A stretch of 64,000 bases of DNA. It comes from Candidatus Heimdallarchaeota archaeon. GTDB taxonomy: Archaea > Asgardarchaeota > Heimdallarchaeia > JABLTI01. The notes under the pieces are model-generated. The model worked only from the letters and a program-made list of their open reading frames with translations. It did not search any database and was not told where the DNA came from. This document shows, piece by piece, positions 18,737-28,237 of the stretch (positions are counted from its first letter, which is position 1; each line of letters starts with the position of its first letter). The stretch is taken from NCBI GenBank assembly GCA_019056785.1, contig DXJV01000001.1, positions 1-64,000 on the forward strand, in the 5' to 3' direction. Made by a program: the position numbers and the translations under genes.

Positions 18737-19462
18737 TTATTCTAATTTTTTTAATTGAAAGAGCATTTCTTCTTTAAAAGCAATCCAATCGTCAAGCAGG
18801 TCACGATTCTCTTCCGCGAAATCGAGGAAGATAAAGTCCCCGGCGATCTGTTTAAGTCGCTCTTGTAATTGTTCATTGAATTCAATTATTGCATTTAAAA
18901 TCCTATTCCGATGTTCGATGGCTTCTTCTTTTATCCCTGATTCGTATATCCCGGCAATCCGTTTTACAGAATCACGGATGTTGCTTTTCGAATCATCTAA
19001 AAATTCCTTTAGTTCCTCTCGTCTTTCAATAAAGAGCTTTCTTTCTTCTTCCTTTAGCTCTGCTTGTTCTTCCTGTGTTGCTTTTGCTTGCCTTGTGAGG
19101 ATGGTTCTCACGCGGTTGCTTTCCTCAAGTGCTTCTTCATTTTTTGGTTCTATCTCGAGAATATCTTCATAGACGAACAATGCCAGGTCGAATTTCTTTT
19201 GCATTTTCAATGCTCTGGCTTTATTTATCATCGCTCGTATTAGTTTTGGTTCAATACTCAACGCTTTATTAAAGCATTCAATTGCTTCTTCAATTTTTTT
19301 CAGTTTCCGTAATGCTACGCCTTTATTGTTCCAAGCCATTGAGTTAGTAGGGTCGATTTCGAGAATCTTCTCAAAGATTTGCAATGCTTCGTTATTTTTA
19401 TTTTGCCGTAAAGCAATTAACCCTGCTGAAAGCATTTTGTTTAACTTTTGCTCTTGAACCAT
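18737..19462 (-). CDS. TPR repeat protein with C-terminal helical region
   Basis: ALQIFEKILEIDPTNSMAWNNKGVALRKLKKIEEAIECFNKALSIEPKLIRAMINKARAL. Confidence 0.9.
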   Translation of the reverse strand: MVQEQKLNKMLSAGLIALRQNKNNEALQIFEKILEIDPTNSMAWNNKGVALRKLKKIEEAIECFNKALSIEPKLIRAMINKARALKMQKKFDLALFVYEDILEIEPKNEEALEESNRVRTILTRQAKATQEEQAELKEEERKLFIERREELKEFLDDSKSNIRDSVKRIAGIYESGIKEEAIEHRNRILNAIIEFNEQLQERLKQIAGDFIFLDFAEENRDLLDDWIAFKEEMLFQLKKLE

Positions 19463-19546
19463 TTTCCACCCTCTTTTTCTCTGCTGTTTTGTCAGTTTTG
19501 AGAAATATACTAAAAAGATGGTATAAATTTTTGCAAAATTTTAAAA

Positions 19547-20371
19547 TTAGCCGCTTTGTGCCATTGCAATCCATTCTTTCTCAAGTGCTTTTTCAATTAT
19601 TTTTGCGATTTGCTCAAAAATTAGTGAGAGTTTGGATGATAGTCTTTCTTTCTGTTCCTCTGCATTGTTTGTCAATGCTCGCCCAGCTATGAAATAGCTT
19701 GTTGAACTGATACGTTTTATCATCCACGCTTCAAAATCTGTCATGATGTCGTCATTCAAGTCTAAAATGTTGTAATTCGAGGTTTTCCCTTCAGCCATCC
19801 AGCTCATCTCAAGAGGGATTTTCGATATGATATCCAGGAATTGTTTCATAATACTGGGGTTGATAGGTCGGCGCCAAACTTGAATGATGCCATGATTTAT
19901 ACTCGAGAGAAACATTAAATCAAAATTCAGTCCGGAAGAAGCGATGATTTCTTCAATTTCGTTATTGATTGTTTTTAGGATGTTCACCGGGAAATATTCT
20001 GTTTCAATGAGGTTGGTGATTTCTTTTGTAATTGTCTTTCGCACCTGTTCTAATGCGAGGTTCATTGTTAAAAGTTCGTCATGATAGATGTCAATAATTT
20101 CTTTTAGTGCCAAGCGAGCAAATGGCTCATTATCAAATAGATCTTGAAAGACGGCATAAGTTAGGTGGTCGCGAGTGATTAAAGAAAACCGATTGTCACC
20201 GAGGTCTGCTCCTTTGAACTCAATAGACTCCTCTCCTAAACATTTAGCAAAAGCGCTTAAAGCTGAAATGAAGCCTGTGAGTAGGTCGGTTTCTAAAGGA
20301 ACAAGCCCATCATCATAGAGCACTTGCCCTACGGTTGTTCTTTGGTCGATGACAATTATTTTATGAATCAT
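19547..20371 (-). CDS. Uncharacterised protein with possible longin-/roadblock-like N-terminal domain
   Basis: IHKIIVIDQRTTVGQVLYDDGLVPLETDLLTGFISALSAFAKCLG...FSLITRDHLTYAVFQDLF: beta-beta-alpha-beta pattern. Confidence 0.4.
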   Translation of the reverse strand: MIHKIIVIDQRTTVGQVLYDDGLVPLETDLLTGFISALSAFAKCLGEESIEFKGADLGDNRFSLITRDHLTYAVFQDLFDNEPFARLALKEIIDIYHDELLTMNLALEQVRKTITKEITNLIETEYFPVNILKTINNEIEEIIASSGLNFDLMFLSSINHGIIQVWRRPINPSIMKQFLDIISKIPLEMSWMAEGKTSNYNILDLNDDIMTDFEAWMIKRISSTSYFIAGRALTNNAEEQKERLSSKLSLIFEQIAKIIEKALEKEWIAMAQSG

Positions 20372-20581
20372 ATAAGAGCCTTCTTTAATTTAGTTGCTTT
20401 TAAGTTCATAATTTTACATTTACATATTGCCATTTACCTAGAGGAAATATGGCATTTTAACAATTAATATTATAATTGTCCCTGTAATTTGTTGTATTCT
20501 AAGCTTACTCTTGTCGCACTATTAAATATGAGTTTCGAATGCGGTAAAATTCGTTTTAATTTTTGGTTGAAAATTTTTCTA

Positions 20582-23500
20582 TTAAGGAGGATCGACTTGA
20601 ATATTTTTCTCCTTTTCTTTTATTTTTTTCATCTTTTTACGATAGCGGATTTCTAAATAGAGAATTAAAGAGCTTAGAAGGATAATTGGGAGACTTGTGT
20701 TAAGAATAATGCGTTTAACCTTTTGTGTCAAAGGATTGTCCTGTTTCTTCAGAGGGTCAGTTCCGGCATTTATTTCTTCTCTGTCTGTGAATCCGTCTCC
20801 ATCGGTGTCAGGTAATAGAGGGTTCGTTCCAAATCGCAACACTTCATCAGCATCACTAATTGTATCAGAATCTGTGTCAATATTCAATGGATCGGTGTAC
20901 CAATCTTTGACTTCTGCACCATCCGACAGGCCATCGCCATCAGTATCATTTACAAGTGGGTTGGTTTTACTGCTAAATTCCTCAAGATTAGTTAGTCGAT
21001 CATTATCGAGGTCAAGATAGCTATCGTTGGTTAAGGGGTCAAGTGAGTAGAATACTTCCCAGGCATCCGGTGTGCCATCGCCTTCTGTGTCGTTATTTGT
21101 TGGGTCAGTAAAATAGATGAAAATTTCGTCAAAATCATCCAATCCATCTGAATCCGTGTCATCTGTTGTGGGGTCAGTATGCCAGATGGTTGCTTCCTCC
21201 CCATCAAACAACCCATCATTATCTGTATCGATTTTCAATGGGTCTGAAAAATACTGAGAAACTTCTACCCCATCTGAAAGATTATCCCAATCCGTGTCGC
21301 TCAAGGCGGGATTTGTAAAATAGGTGTAAATTTCCACGCCATCTAATAACGTGTCGTTATCGCTATCTGGCACATTTGGATTGGTGCCGAAGTATTCCTC
21401 ATCGAAATCCCCAAGATTATCATTGTCTGTATCAATTTGTCTCGAGATAAAATGAAATTGCGTTTTTGGTCCTCGTCGTTCCTGGACCCCTATAATAACA
21501 TTGTTTCTAATGGTATCATAGAGTCCAAGAGGTTCACTTCCAAATGCCGGATTATTAAACAATATTTCCCTTTTTGCCCACCCTGTGATGGTCTTTATTC
21601 GAACAGCCACCAAATCCACGCCTTCTTGTGTAAATTCATCAGTCGGGAGATTCGTTAAATGCTGTACGTAGATCAGTGAGCCATTCGCCAGGTTGAAAAA
21701 CGCGTGGTAATTTGTTCCTTCTTTTTCAAAAACAGCGCCAATTTTCTTCCAATTGCTGCCAGGTTTTTTTGTGAAAAGGATTGAATCTGACACGAGGTAG
21801 GGACCACTATAGTATTTTTTGAGAAAAATAATCTCGAGGGTATCTTGTGAATCAATTAGTTGTAATGGCCGGACCAATAAACTATTTGTTGCTACTTCTA
21901 GGGTTTGCTCTTCTAACCAATCTTTTGCATATGGTTTTGAGTTATATTTAATATAGCTGGCAGGAATATTGCGGTCAAAAAGTGTATAAGATAAATGGAG
22001 GGTCCCGAGAGAATCAACAATAAGATTAGGGGTAATGGCTGAAATTTGTTGCGAATTTTCCAATAAAGTCATTGATGTGAAATTTTGTTCTCCCTCGAGT
22101 TTGTAACTATAGTAGAGTTTATTTTGATAGATGCTTATTTGTTCTCCCCAAACAATATGAAGAGTATCATTAGCATCAATAATTGCATCATAATTATTTT
22201 TTTCAGCATAATTCTCAGGTTCCTTAATCAATAGAGGCTTACTCCAATTCTCTTGATGGAAATTTTTTGTCATAAGGAATAACCCATCGAACGGACCCAT
22301 GATATCATCAGCAATAAAAAGACAGTAGAGGGTATTTTTCGAATCGATTAATAATTTTGGATTTTCAGCTTCAATAATCCCTCCGGCAGTAATACTTCCA
22401 ATAAATTCCCAAGAATCATTTTGATATCTTCGTTGATAATAGATTTTTGAGTTAAACCACCCCGCATGTTCCCAAACAAAATGTATAACCCCCTCTTGAT
22501 CAACAACGATTGACCCTTTGTTATTTTCAACAGTAGTAAATAGCACCTTTTCTGCAGAAGAAAGGTCTCCTGATTTATTGAAACCCATTGCTACTAAAAC
22601 GTCAAGATCAAAAAAGAAAATGTCGCCCAAGTATCCTGTTTCTTGGGAGTAACTTGGAATAAAAAGCGAGTTGGTTGCTTTCCCGGTTGTTGTTATCGCT
22701 TCACTGATTTGCCAAGTCTGCGTGTCACCAAATCGCTTTTTATAAAATATATTCATTTGAGCACTAACATCTTCTTCATAAAAAACATAAAGATCATTGG
22801 TAAGCTCATCTTCCACAATGCCAGCAATAAAGGCGTTATAATTTGGATTATTCAAGATTCGTTGTGGAGTATTGATAGAACCGTTAGCAAAAACTTCGAG
22901 ATAAACAAGTTCTTTGGAAACATCATCGGCAGTCCAAAGAATATGAAAACCTTTTGTAAGATTACTTTTGAAAACATGAAGCTCATCAATGGGAACATCA
23001 TAAGTATCCAACAAAGAAATGTTTTCCCAGCTAATTCCATCATTTAAAGATGCTGCCATGTAAAGTTCATTTCCTTCAAATGAACCGTCCCATGTAACTA
23101 TAATGGCTCCCAAGACCCCAGAAAGAAAAGTCTTTAAGTGAATTTTAAGTGGCGAGTATTCTTTAAAGAGTTGTAGTGGAGTTGATATTGAACCATCCGG
23201 AAGAAATATTCGGACTAGTTGTACTGCACTTACTACCTCATTGTTCTCTGTCTCTTTTTTCGTGCTCACCCAGGCTATGTCAAGAACGTTTTTTTCGGCT
23301 AATTCCATCGTTAGACTCGAGTAATGTTGTTTTAAACTGCGGCTAATAGTTGTTATATTGGACCAATGATTACTCTCAATGTTTTTGAATAAAAATACGA
23401 CTTCGTTCTGAATTTCTCTTCTTGCTATAAATGCTAAATAGAGGGTATTGTTTGCTAATACGAGCTGAAGGTTTTCTATAGTCGAATCCATCACTTTGAA

Positions 23501-23884
23501 CTGTTGTGGTAGGGCCCAATGAGCAGTGGTGTTTGTGTCGCTCTTCATGTAATTGAGACTGTAACCATATAATGAGAGATGTTTAATGAAAATGCAATGA
23601 TACACGCCGGTAGAATCGTGGCGAATAATATATTCTCCATGCTCCAATGCCGGAAACGTCACCTGTTGAGGTTGGCTCCAAACGGAGTTTTCTGAGAAGG
23701 CTTTTGTATCGTTCATTGTTATTTGGTGAGTTTTTCCTTCAAGCTCCGGCTGTGAGTTTGATTTCAAGTGAAAATTATTAATTGGACCGTTATACCAAAA
23801 GCTATTAACAATAAGTAAAGATAGGAGTATCGTTAAAAGAAGTTTGGAATACTTCATGTTATGGTTGGATGCTTTTGGGTTCAT
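20582..23884 (-). CDS. Large exported protein: repetitive beta-rich (sialidase/BNR-like) region, thrombospondin type 3-like Ca-binding repeats, C-terminal TM
   Basis: Repeated DTDGDGLSDGAEVKDWYTDPLNIDTDSDTISDADEV units; recurring LxxIVDSLGTLHLSY-type blades; C-terminal TM and basic tail. Confidence 0.85.
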   Translation of the reverse strand: MNPKASNHNMKYSKLLLTILLSLLIVNSFWYNGPINNFHLKSNSQPELEGKTHQITMNDTKAFSENSVWSQPQQVTFPALEHGEYIIRHDSTGVYHCIFIKHLSLYGYSLNYMKSDTNTTAHWALPQQFKVMDSTIENLQLVLANNTLYLAFIARREIQNEVVFLFKNIESNHWSNITTISRSLKQHYSSLTMELAEKNVLDIAWVSTKKETENNEVVSAVQLVRIFLPDGSISTPLQLFKEYSPLKIHLKTFLSGVLGAIIVTWDGSFEGNELYMAASLNDGISWENISLLDTYDVPIDELHVFKSNLTKGFHILWTADDVSKELVYLEVFANGSINTPQRILNNPNYNAFIAGIVEDELTNDLYVFYEEDVSAQMNIFYKKRFGDTQTWQISEAITTTGKATNSLFIPSYSQETGYLGDIFFFDLDVLVAMGFNKSGDLSSAEKVLFTTVENNKGSIVVDQEGVIHFVWEHAGWFNSKIYYQRRYQNDSWEFIGSITAGGIIEAENPKLLIDSKNTLYCLFIADDIMGPFDGLFLMTKNFHQENWSKPLLIKEPENYAEKNNYDAIIDANDTLHIVWGEQISIYQNKLYYSYKLEGEQNFTSMTLLENSQQISAITPNLIVDSLGTLHLSYTLFDRNIPASYIKYNSKPYAKDWLEEQTLEVATNSLLVRPLQLIDSQDTLEIIFLKKYYSGPYLVSDSILFTKKPGSNWKKIGAVFEKEGTNYHAFFNLANGSLIYVQHLTNLPTDEFTQEGVDLVAVRIKTITGWAKREILFNNPAFGSEPLGLYDTIRNNVIIGVQERRGPKTQFHFISRQIDTDNDNLGDFDEEYFGTNPNVPDSDNDTLLDGVEIYTYFTNPALSDTDWDNLSDGVEVSQYFSDPLKIDTDNDGLFDGEEATIWHTDPTTDDTDSDGLDDFDEIFIYFTDPTNNDTEGDGTPDAWEVFYSLDPLTNDSYLDLDNDRLTNLEEFSSKTNPLVNDTDGDGLSDGAEVKDWYTDPLNIDTDSDTISDADEVLRFGTNPLLPDTDGDGFTDREEINAGTDPLKKQDNPLTQKVKRIILNTSLPIILLSSLILYLEIRYRKKMKKIKEKEKNIQVDPP
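20760..21445. repeat. DNA encoding tandem TSP3-like (D-x-D-x-D-G-x-x-D) repeats
   Basis: About 8 units with DTDxDxxxDxxE and xxTDPLxxDTD pattern. Confidence 0.85.
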
Positions 23885-23981
23885 TTTCCTAACTAATTAT
23901 TCATTCTTTTTTTGCTATTACAATTTAATGGTAAATCTTATTCCTTTTCAGAATTATTTTTGAAAAATTCCTCGTACGCCT

Positions 23982-25070
23982 TTAATCAAACGATTCATCG
24001 ATAATTTTTATGCGATTCATCCTTCCCCAGCGTTCACGCTGTATGACCCCCTTCTCTTCTAACTGAGAAAGGTAGTAAGAGACTTTTGCCTTTGAAAACC
24101 CACTTATAGAACCAATTTTACTTTGTGTTGTAACGCCGTTTTCTCGTTTAATTATTTCCAAAATTTCTCTCTCGGGCTCTGAAAGTAATGTTTCAACTAT
24201 TTCTTTTTTCTCGAATTCTGCCTTTGACTTTAAATAGAAATACGTTGAAAGGCTCCCTACAATACCACCTAGAAGAAATGTTACAATTAAAAATGCCCAA
24301 AATTTCATATTGAAAGTATTGATATTGTCGGTTGATGGATATTCTTGGAAACGAACGATCCATGTTTGGGTGTCATCCATTTTGATATTATTGTAATTCC
24401 ACTCGAGTCGCCTGCCATCGCTGGATTGGAAATTTGGTGCAGGCTCGATATTTGTTTTATTATATAGCTTAAATGGTGTTGGTAGTGTTAATGTTAGGGA
24501 AAATTGTTCCACATCTTCGTCGTGAGTAATCGACCATTCAAAAATGTATAATTTATTTAATTCTGCCTGAAAAACAATGGAATTTTCTAAAATGTATGAA
24601 ACTGTGAAGGAATAGAAACCAAATGGTTCCAGGGGTTCCCGTAAAGAAATATTGATTAAATGATAATTTGTGAAAATTTCCCATTGATAATACAAATTGC
24701 CTTTCGAGTCATAAACAGTAATAGAAGACAATCGATTATTTGTCAAAATAGTGACAATATCGAGGCGATGTATAATGTAACTGACATTTGCATATCCGGT
24801 ATTCTGATACGTAAATTGGGTGCTAAATTCTGCATCATTGCCGTTCTCATCAACATTCACAGATAGCTTGTAAAGCAATCTTGAAAGATTCTTATTGAGG
24901 TCTCTAATTGTAAATAGTCTGGCTTGTTTTATTGCTACTCCTTGACTGATCGGTCTCTCTTGAGGGAGAGACAACTCGTTTTTTTCTCCTACAATATTGA
25001 TAATGATTATTGCATTAAAAATAAAGCCGAGAATTAAAATGTGAGTTAAGAATCTTATTCTTTTATTCAT
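23982..25070 (-). CDS. Membrane-tethered winged-helix transcription regulator
   Basis: Ectodomain, TM FLIVTFLLGGIVGSLSTYFYL, C-terminal wHTH LSEPEREILEIIKRENGVTTQSKIGSISGFSKAKVSYYLSQLEEKGVIQRERWGRMNRIKI. Confidence 0.85.
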   Translation of the reverse strand: MNKRIRFLTHILILGFIFNAIIIINIVGEKNELSLPQERPISQGVAIKQARLFTIRDLNKNLSRLLYKLSVNVDENGNDAEFSTQFTYQNTGYANVSYIIHRLDIVTILTNNRLSSITVYDSKGNLYYQWEIFTNYHLINISLREPLEPFGFYSFTVSYILENSIVFQAELNKLYIFEWSITHDEDVEQFSLTLTLPTPFKLYNKTNIEPAPNFQSSDGRRLEWNYNNIKMDDTQTWIVRFQEYPSTDNINTFNMKFWAFLIVTFLLGGIVGSLSTYFYLKSKAEFEKKEIVETLLSEPEREILEIIKRENGVTTQSKIGSISGFSKAKVSYYLSQLEEKGVIQRERWGRMNRIKIIDESFD

Positions 25071-26031
25071 TGCGCACCCCTCTTTTCCTTCTTTGGTTTA
25101 ACCATTTTTTAGAATAGAGCATTGTTGCTAAGGAAATTATAATGGCTATCATAGTAAACCCATTTGTAGATGCTGTTTGTTGGGGAATAATTGTACAAAC
25201 AAATGTTAGGATGATTTTTCTGATGTCACCTCGAGAAGGGATTGATACCCAAAAGTCTGCTGGTGCATGCTCTTTTGTAGCAATGTTGTAATTGACAAAA
25301 AACATTGAAAAGTACGATTCTTCTTTTTGTTTGTCTGTGAGAATCGTCAAAAACTGGTTAAAACGTAGCTCGAAGATGTACTGCGCTCCCAGAATCTGGA
25401 CAACATATTGATCATTCTCAATGTCTACAAAAGGTCCAAGGCGTTCATAATAATTCGGCTCTTCTAAGAAGGTTACAATTCTAAATGCTAAACCATTTGT
25501 GCCAGCAGAAAAGGTCCAATTTGTTAATGTTAATTCCAAGAAAGTGGATTCCAAAGGAGTAATCTTGTATCCATTGATGGATTTATTTGTATCTAACGAC
25601 ACAATAGAAAATGTGAGAGAAGCATTGTGGTCAAGTGCACCTCGAGACATGTTCACATATGCTCGTGTCGGTTCTGAAACACCAAAAGCTTCCCATAAAA
25701 GATAATTGAGGTTGTAAGCTTTTCCTGTCAAGTGTTCCATCGAACTTAGATAGGTGGAAGGCGAAAAGTATTCTGAGAGATAGCTAAACTTGAGCTTCAA
25801 CTCACCAAAATTCGTTTTCTCGAATGAAATTTCCGGCCCTTTGTTTTTAGGAATTATTATATTATAATTTTCGCCTGAGTAGATTCTAAAGAGATCCTCT
25901 TCCTCCACTAAATTCACTTGTCCAAAAACAGGAGTAAATAATTGAAAAAAAGGCGAGAGAAATAGCAGTAAAATGCTTAACCCCAATAACATGTTCTTTT
26001 TAGGTAATATCATTTTTCTCCTCAAACTCAT
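25063..26031 (-). CDS. Exported membrane protein in operon with the membrane wHTH regulator (8-bp overlap)
   Basis: Signal peptide, ectodomain, C-terminal TM; overlaps 23982..25070. Confidence 0.7.
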   Translation of the reverse strand: MSLRRKMILPKKNMLLGLSILLLFLSPFFQLFTPVFGQVNLVEEEDLFRIYSGENYNIIIPKNKGPEISFEKTNFGELKLKFSYLSEYFSPSTYLSSMEHLTGKAYNLNYLLWEAFGVSEPTRAYVNMSRGALDHNASLTFSIVSLDTNKSINGYKITPLESTFLELTLTNWTFSAGTNGLAFRIVTFLEEPNYYERLGPFVDIENDQYVVQILGAQYIFELRFNQFLTILTDKQKEESYFSMFFVNYNIATKEHAPADFWVSIPSRGDIRKIILTFVCTIIPQQTASTNGFTMIAIIISLATMLYSKKWLNQRRKRGVRNE

Positions 26032-26090
26032 GAATATAGCTTGTTTTTTCTATATTTCAAATGCTTTCCTACCTTAAAAAGCTATTTGCT

Positions 26091-26300
26091 ATTGTTCAGA
26101 TATTTTTGAACAGTTCATGAACAAAAAGTTTTTCAAACTTAAGGGACTCTTTTTGAAAGGTTGTGGGATTTTCAAGTGATTTTTTAAAAAAAGGATTAAA
26201 GAATTTCCTAGGAATACAGTGTATAAATTAGGTTGGGAAAAACGTTAAAAAATGGTTCAGCATAGTTCACAAAAGTTTAGAAAAGTACTGAACAGTTCAT
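26091..26300. promoter_or_regulatory. Cluster of TGAAC/GTTCA half-sites, two full TGAACAGTTCAT copies
   Basis: TGAACAGTTCAT at 26107..26118 (extended by GTTCATGAAC) and 26289..26300; extra GTTCA at 26094, 26255, 26265. Confidence 0.5.
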
Positions 26301-26435
26301 AGATTGTCATAAAGGAGTATTTAATTATTTTCAAAACAATAATGTAACTATCTTTGGCACTCTTGCAATTGCTTTAGTAGCTGATAAGAAAGCAAAATGC
26401 GAAGGAAGGCCGAAAATCCCTCTTGATTAATGCCT

Positions 26436-26459
26436 GGTCGGGGAGCAATTCCCCGCCAT
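26436..26459. terminator. GC-rich hairpin followed by AT-rich stretch
   Basis: tggtCGGGGAgcaatTCCCCGcca then tcattttta; lies between 3' end of 26465..27124 (-) and upstream region of 26031. Confidence 0.35.
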
Positions 26460-26464
26460 CATTT

Positions 26465-27124
26465 TTATTCTTCTTGTAATTTCTCTACGGGCGAAAGGGG
26501 TTCTTCTTCTGTTTCCTCCGTTGCAGCTTCTTCTATAGGTGGTTCTTCTAAACCAAGTTCGATCCTGCTTTTGCGTAGTTCTGCTATCAAAGCTTCATCA
26601 CTTTCCCGGGGAATAGAACTATCTCCAATCCTTCGATAGATCCCTCTTATTCTTGCCAAAGTATATGTTAAGGCAATTTCCAACAGATAGAAAACAATAG
26701 GTATAGCGATCACGGTATAAACATTAAATTCAAATGGTTGGGGAATACCCAACGTTACCTCGACAATAATATAGACAACTAAAGAACTGATTATTGCACT
26801 GGCACCAACAATGGCACTTACACCAACAGCTTCTTTCTTATTCTCAACAAGATAGGATATTGCTAAACCTGTAAAAGGGGCAAAAATAAAGATGCCAAAG
26901 TCAAATAAACCTTGTTCATATCTATTTAGAAATCCATAGGTAAAAGCGAGTATCCCAGCAATTTGTAAAACGCTGAAAACAATCGTTAAAATTATGAATC
27001 GTTTTTTATTTGGAACAAATTCCAAGTCTGCCCATTTTGGGAGCATGGACTTTTCTTTCTCAGCTTCTGGAACTTCGGGCTCCAAAGTTACATTGGAGGT
27101 GTCGTTAGTAGTTTCATCCGGCAT
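26465..27124 (-). CDS. Multi-TM membrane protein of unknown function
   Basis: 219 aa, at least 4 hydrophobic segments, acidic tails. Confidence 0.65.
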   Translation of the reverse strand: MPDETTNDTSNVTLEPEVPEAEKEKSMLPKWADLEFVPNKKRFIILTIVFSVLQIAGILAFTYGFLNRYEQGLFDFGIFIFAPFTGLAISYLVENKKEAVGVSAIVGASAIISSLVVYIIVEVTLGIPQPFEFNVYTVIAIPIVFYLLEIALTYTLARIRGIYRRIGDSSIPRESDEALIAELRKSRIELGLEEPPIEEAATEETEEEPLSPVEKLQEE

Positions 27125-27256
27125 AGAAAAACACCGACTTCAATAATTACTTTGATGCTTTAAACAAAAAATTTCCCCTATTATACTTTTAGATAAATCT
27201 TTATTGCTCTCCTCAAAATACTACTTGCTAATTAATGAAAAAAAAGGTTACTGCCA

Positions 27257-27928
27257 ATGGAAAAATTACTTCTACAATTAGTAAAAAAATGGGGCGTAGA
27301 TTGCATTATTTTCGACTTAGATGGCACTTTAGTTGACACGCTCGAATTTCACATCAAAGCTTTTCAACAATTGTTCGCTGAAAAAGGATTAAAAATTTCG
27401 TATGATAAAATAGCTGAAAACATGGGTCGAACACCAAAAGATACCCTTCTAACTTTACTCTCTAATTTGGTTGATGCTCCGAAAAAACTTGAAATGCTCA
27501 CACAGGAAAAAGAGCAAAAACTCAGCAAACTTTTAACTACTGTTTATAAAATGCCTGGGGCTGAAGAGATCCTCAAGCTCTTAAAAGCAAACCATAAAAC
27601 ACTTTGTTTGGCTTCCTCAACACCAAGCTATAATGTTAAAAAAATCCTCGAAGCAACTACCCTGGAAGTTTATTTTGATGCCATTGTGACCGAGGAAGAT
27701 ATCTCAGTTGGAAAACCAAATCCTGAAGTTTTTCTTGTTGCAGCAAAAAAGGGCCGTTGTTCAATAGACAGCTGTTTAGTAATAGGCGACTCGACACATG
27801 ATATTAAAGCAGCAAAAAATGCGGGCATGAAAGTTATTGCTGTAGCAAGCGGAAAACATTCGAAAGTAGAGCTGGAGCAAGAACAACCTGACTTTCTCGT
27901 ACAAACATTAAAAACCCTTATAACATAA
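27257..27928 (+). CDS. HAD-superfamily phosphatase (beta-phosphoglucomutase/phosphoglycolate phosphatase-like)
   Basis: IIFDLDGTLVDTLEFH; LASSTPSYNVKKIL; GKPNPEVFL; VIGDSTHDIKAAKNAGM. Confidence 0.93.
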   Translation: MEKLLLQLVKKWGVDCIIFDLDGTLVDTLEFHIKAFQQLFAEKGLKISYDKIAENMGRTPKDTLLTLLSNLVDAPKKLEMLTQEKEQKLSKLLTTVYKMPGAEEILKLLKANHKTLCLASSTPSYNVKKILEATTLEVYFDAIVTEEDISVGKPNPEVFLVAAKKGRCSIDSCLVIGDSTHDIKAAKNAGMKVIAVASGKHSKVELEQEQPDFLVQTLKTLIT

Positions 27929-28020
27929 TCACTCGAGATAAACTGGTGGAATTAGTAATAGTGAAAAATCTTTTAAGTAAACGAAAAATTAGAATAATAA
28001 AAACTATGATGGTGTATTAA

Positions 28021-28182
28021 ATGGCAGGTACTCCGACTATTGGATGGGCGATATTTGGAACGTTTTTATGTGGACTAGTTCTGACAATTCCGGTTATTAT
28101 CGTTTATTACATTGTAAGAATGGTTCAAAATCAAATTAAGAAAAGAAAAGAACGAATCGAAAAAGAATCAACCATTATTTAA
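28021..28182 (+). CDS. Single-TM microprotein (53 aa), absent from ORF track
   Basis: MAGTPTIGWAIFGTFLCGLVLTIPVIIVYYIVRMVQNQIKKRKERIEKESTII*. Confidence 0.5.
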   Translation: MAGTPTIGWAIFGTFLCGLVLTIPVIIVYYIVRMVQNQIKKRKERIEKESTII

Positions 28183-28237
28183 ACACCCTATTTTTTCTTT
28201 GATTCTTACTTTTCACTTTAGAGAAGCATAATTGAGA

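Noticed and set aside
20697-21020. Antisense ORF and DNA-level periodicity suggesting CRISPR-like repeats
   Set aside because: Periodicity is explained by protein-coding TSP3 Asp-rich repeats on the minus strand; no conserved repeat with unique spacers.
26340-26430. Short open frame ...VTIFGTLAIALVADKKAKCEGRPKIPLD*
   Set aside because: No acceptable start codon found upstream in frame before a stop.
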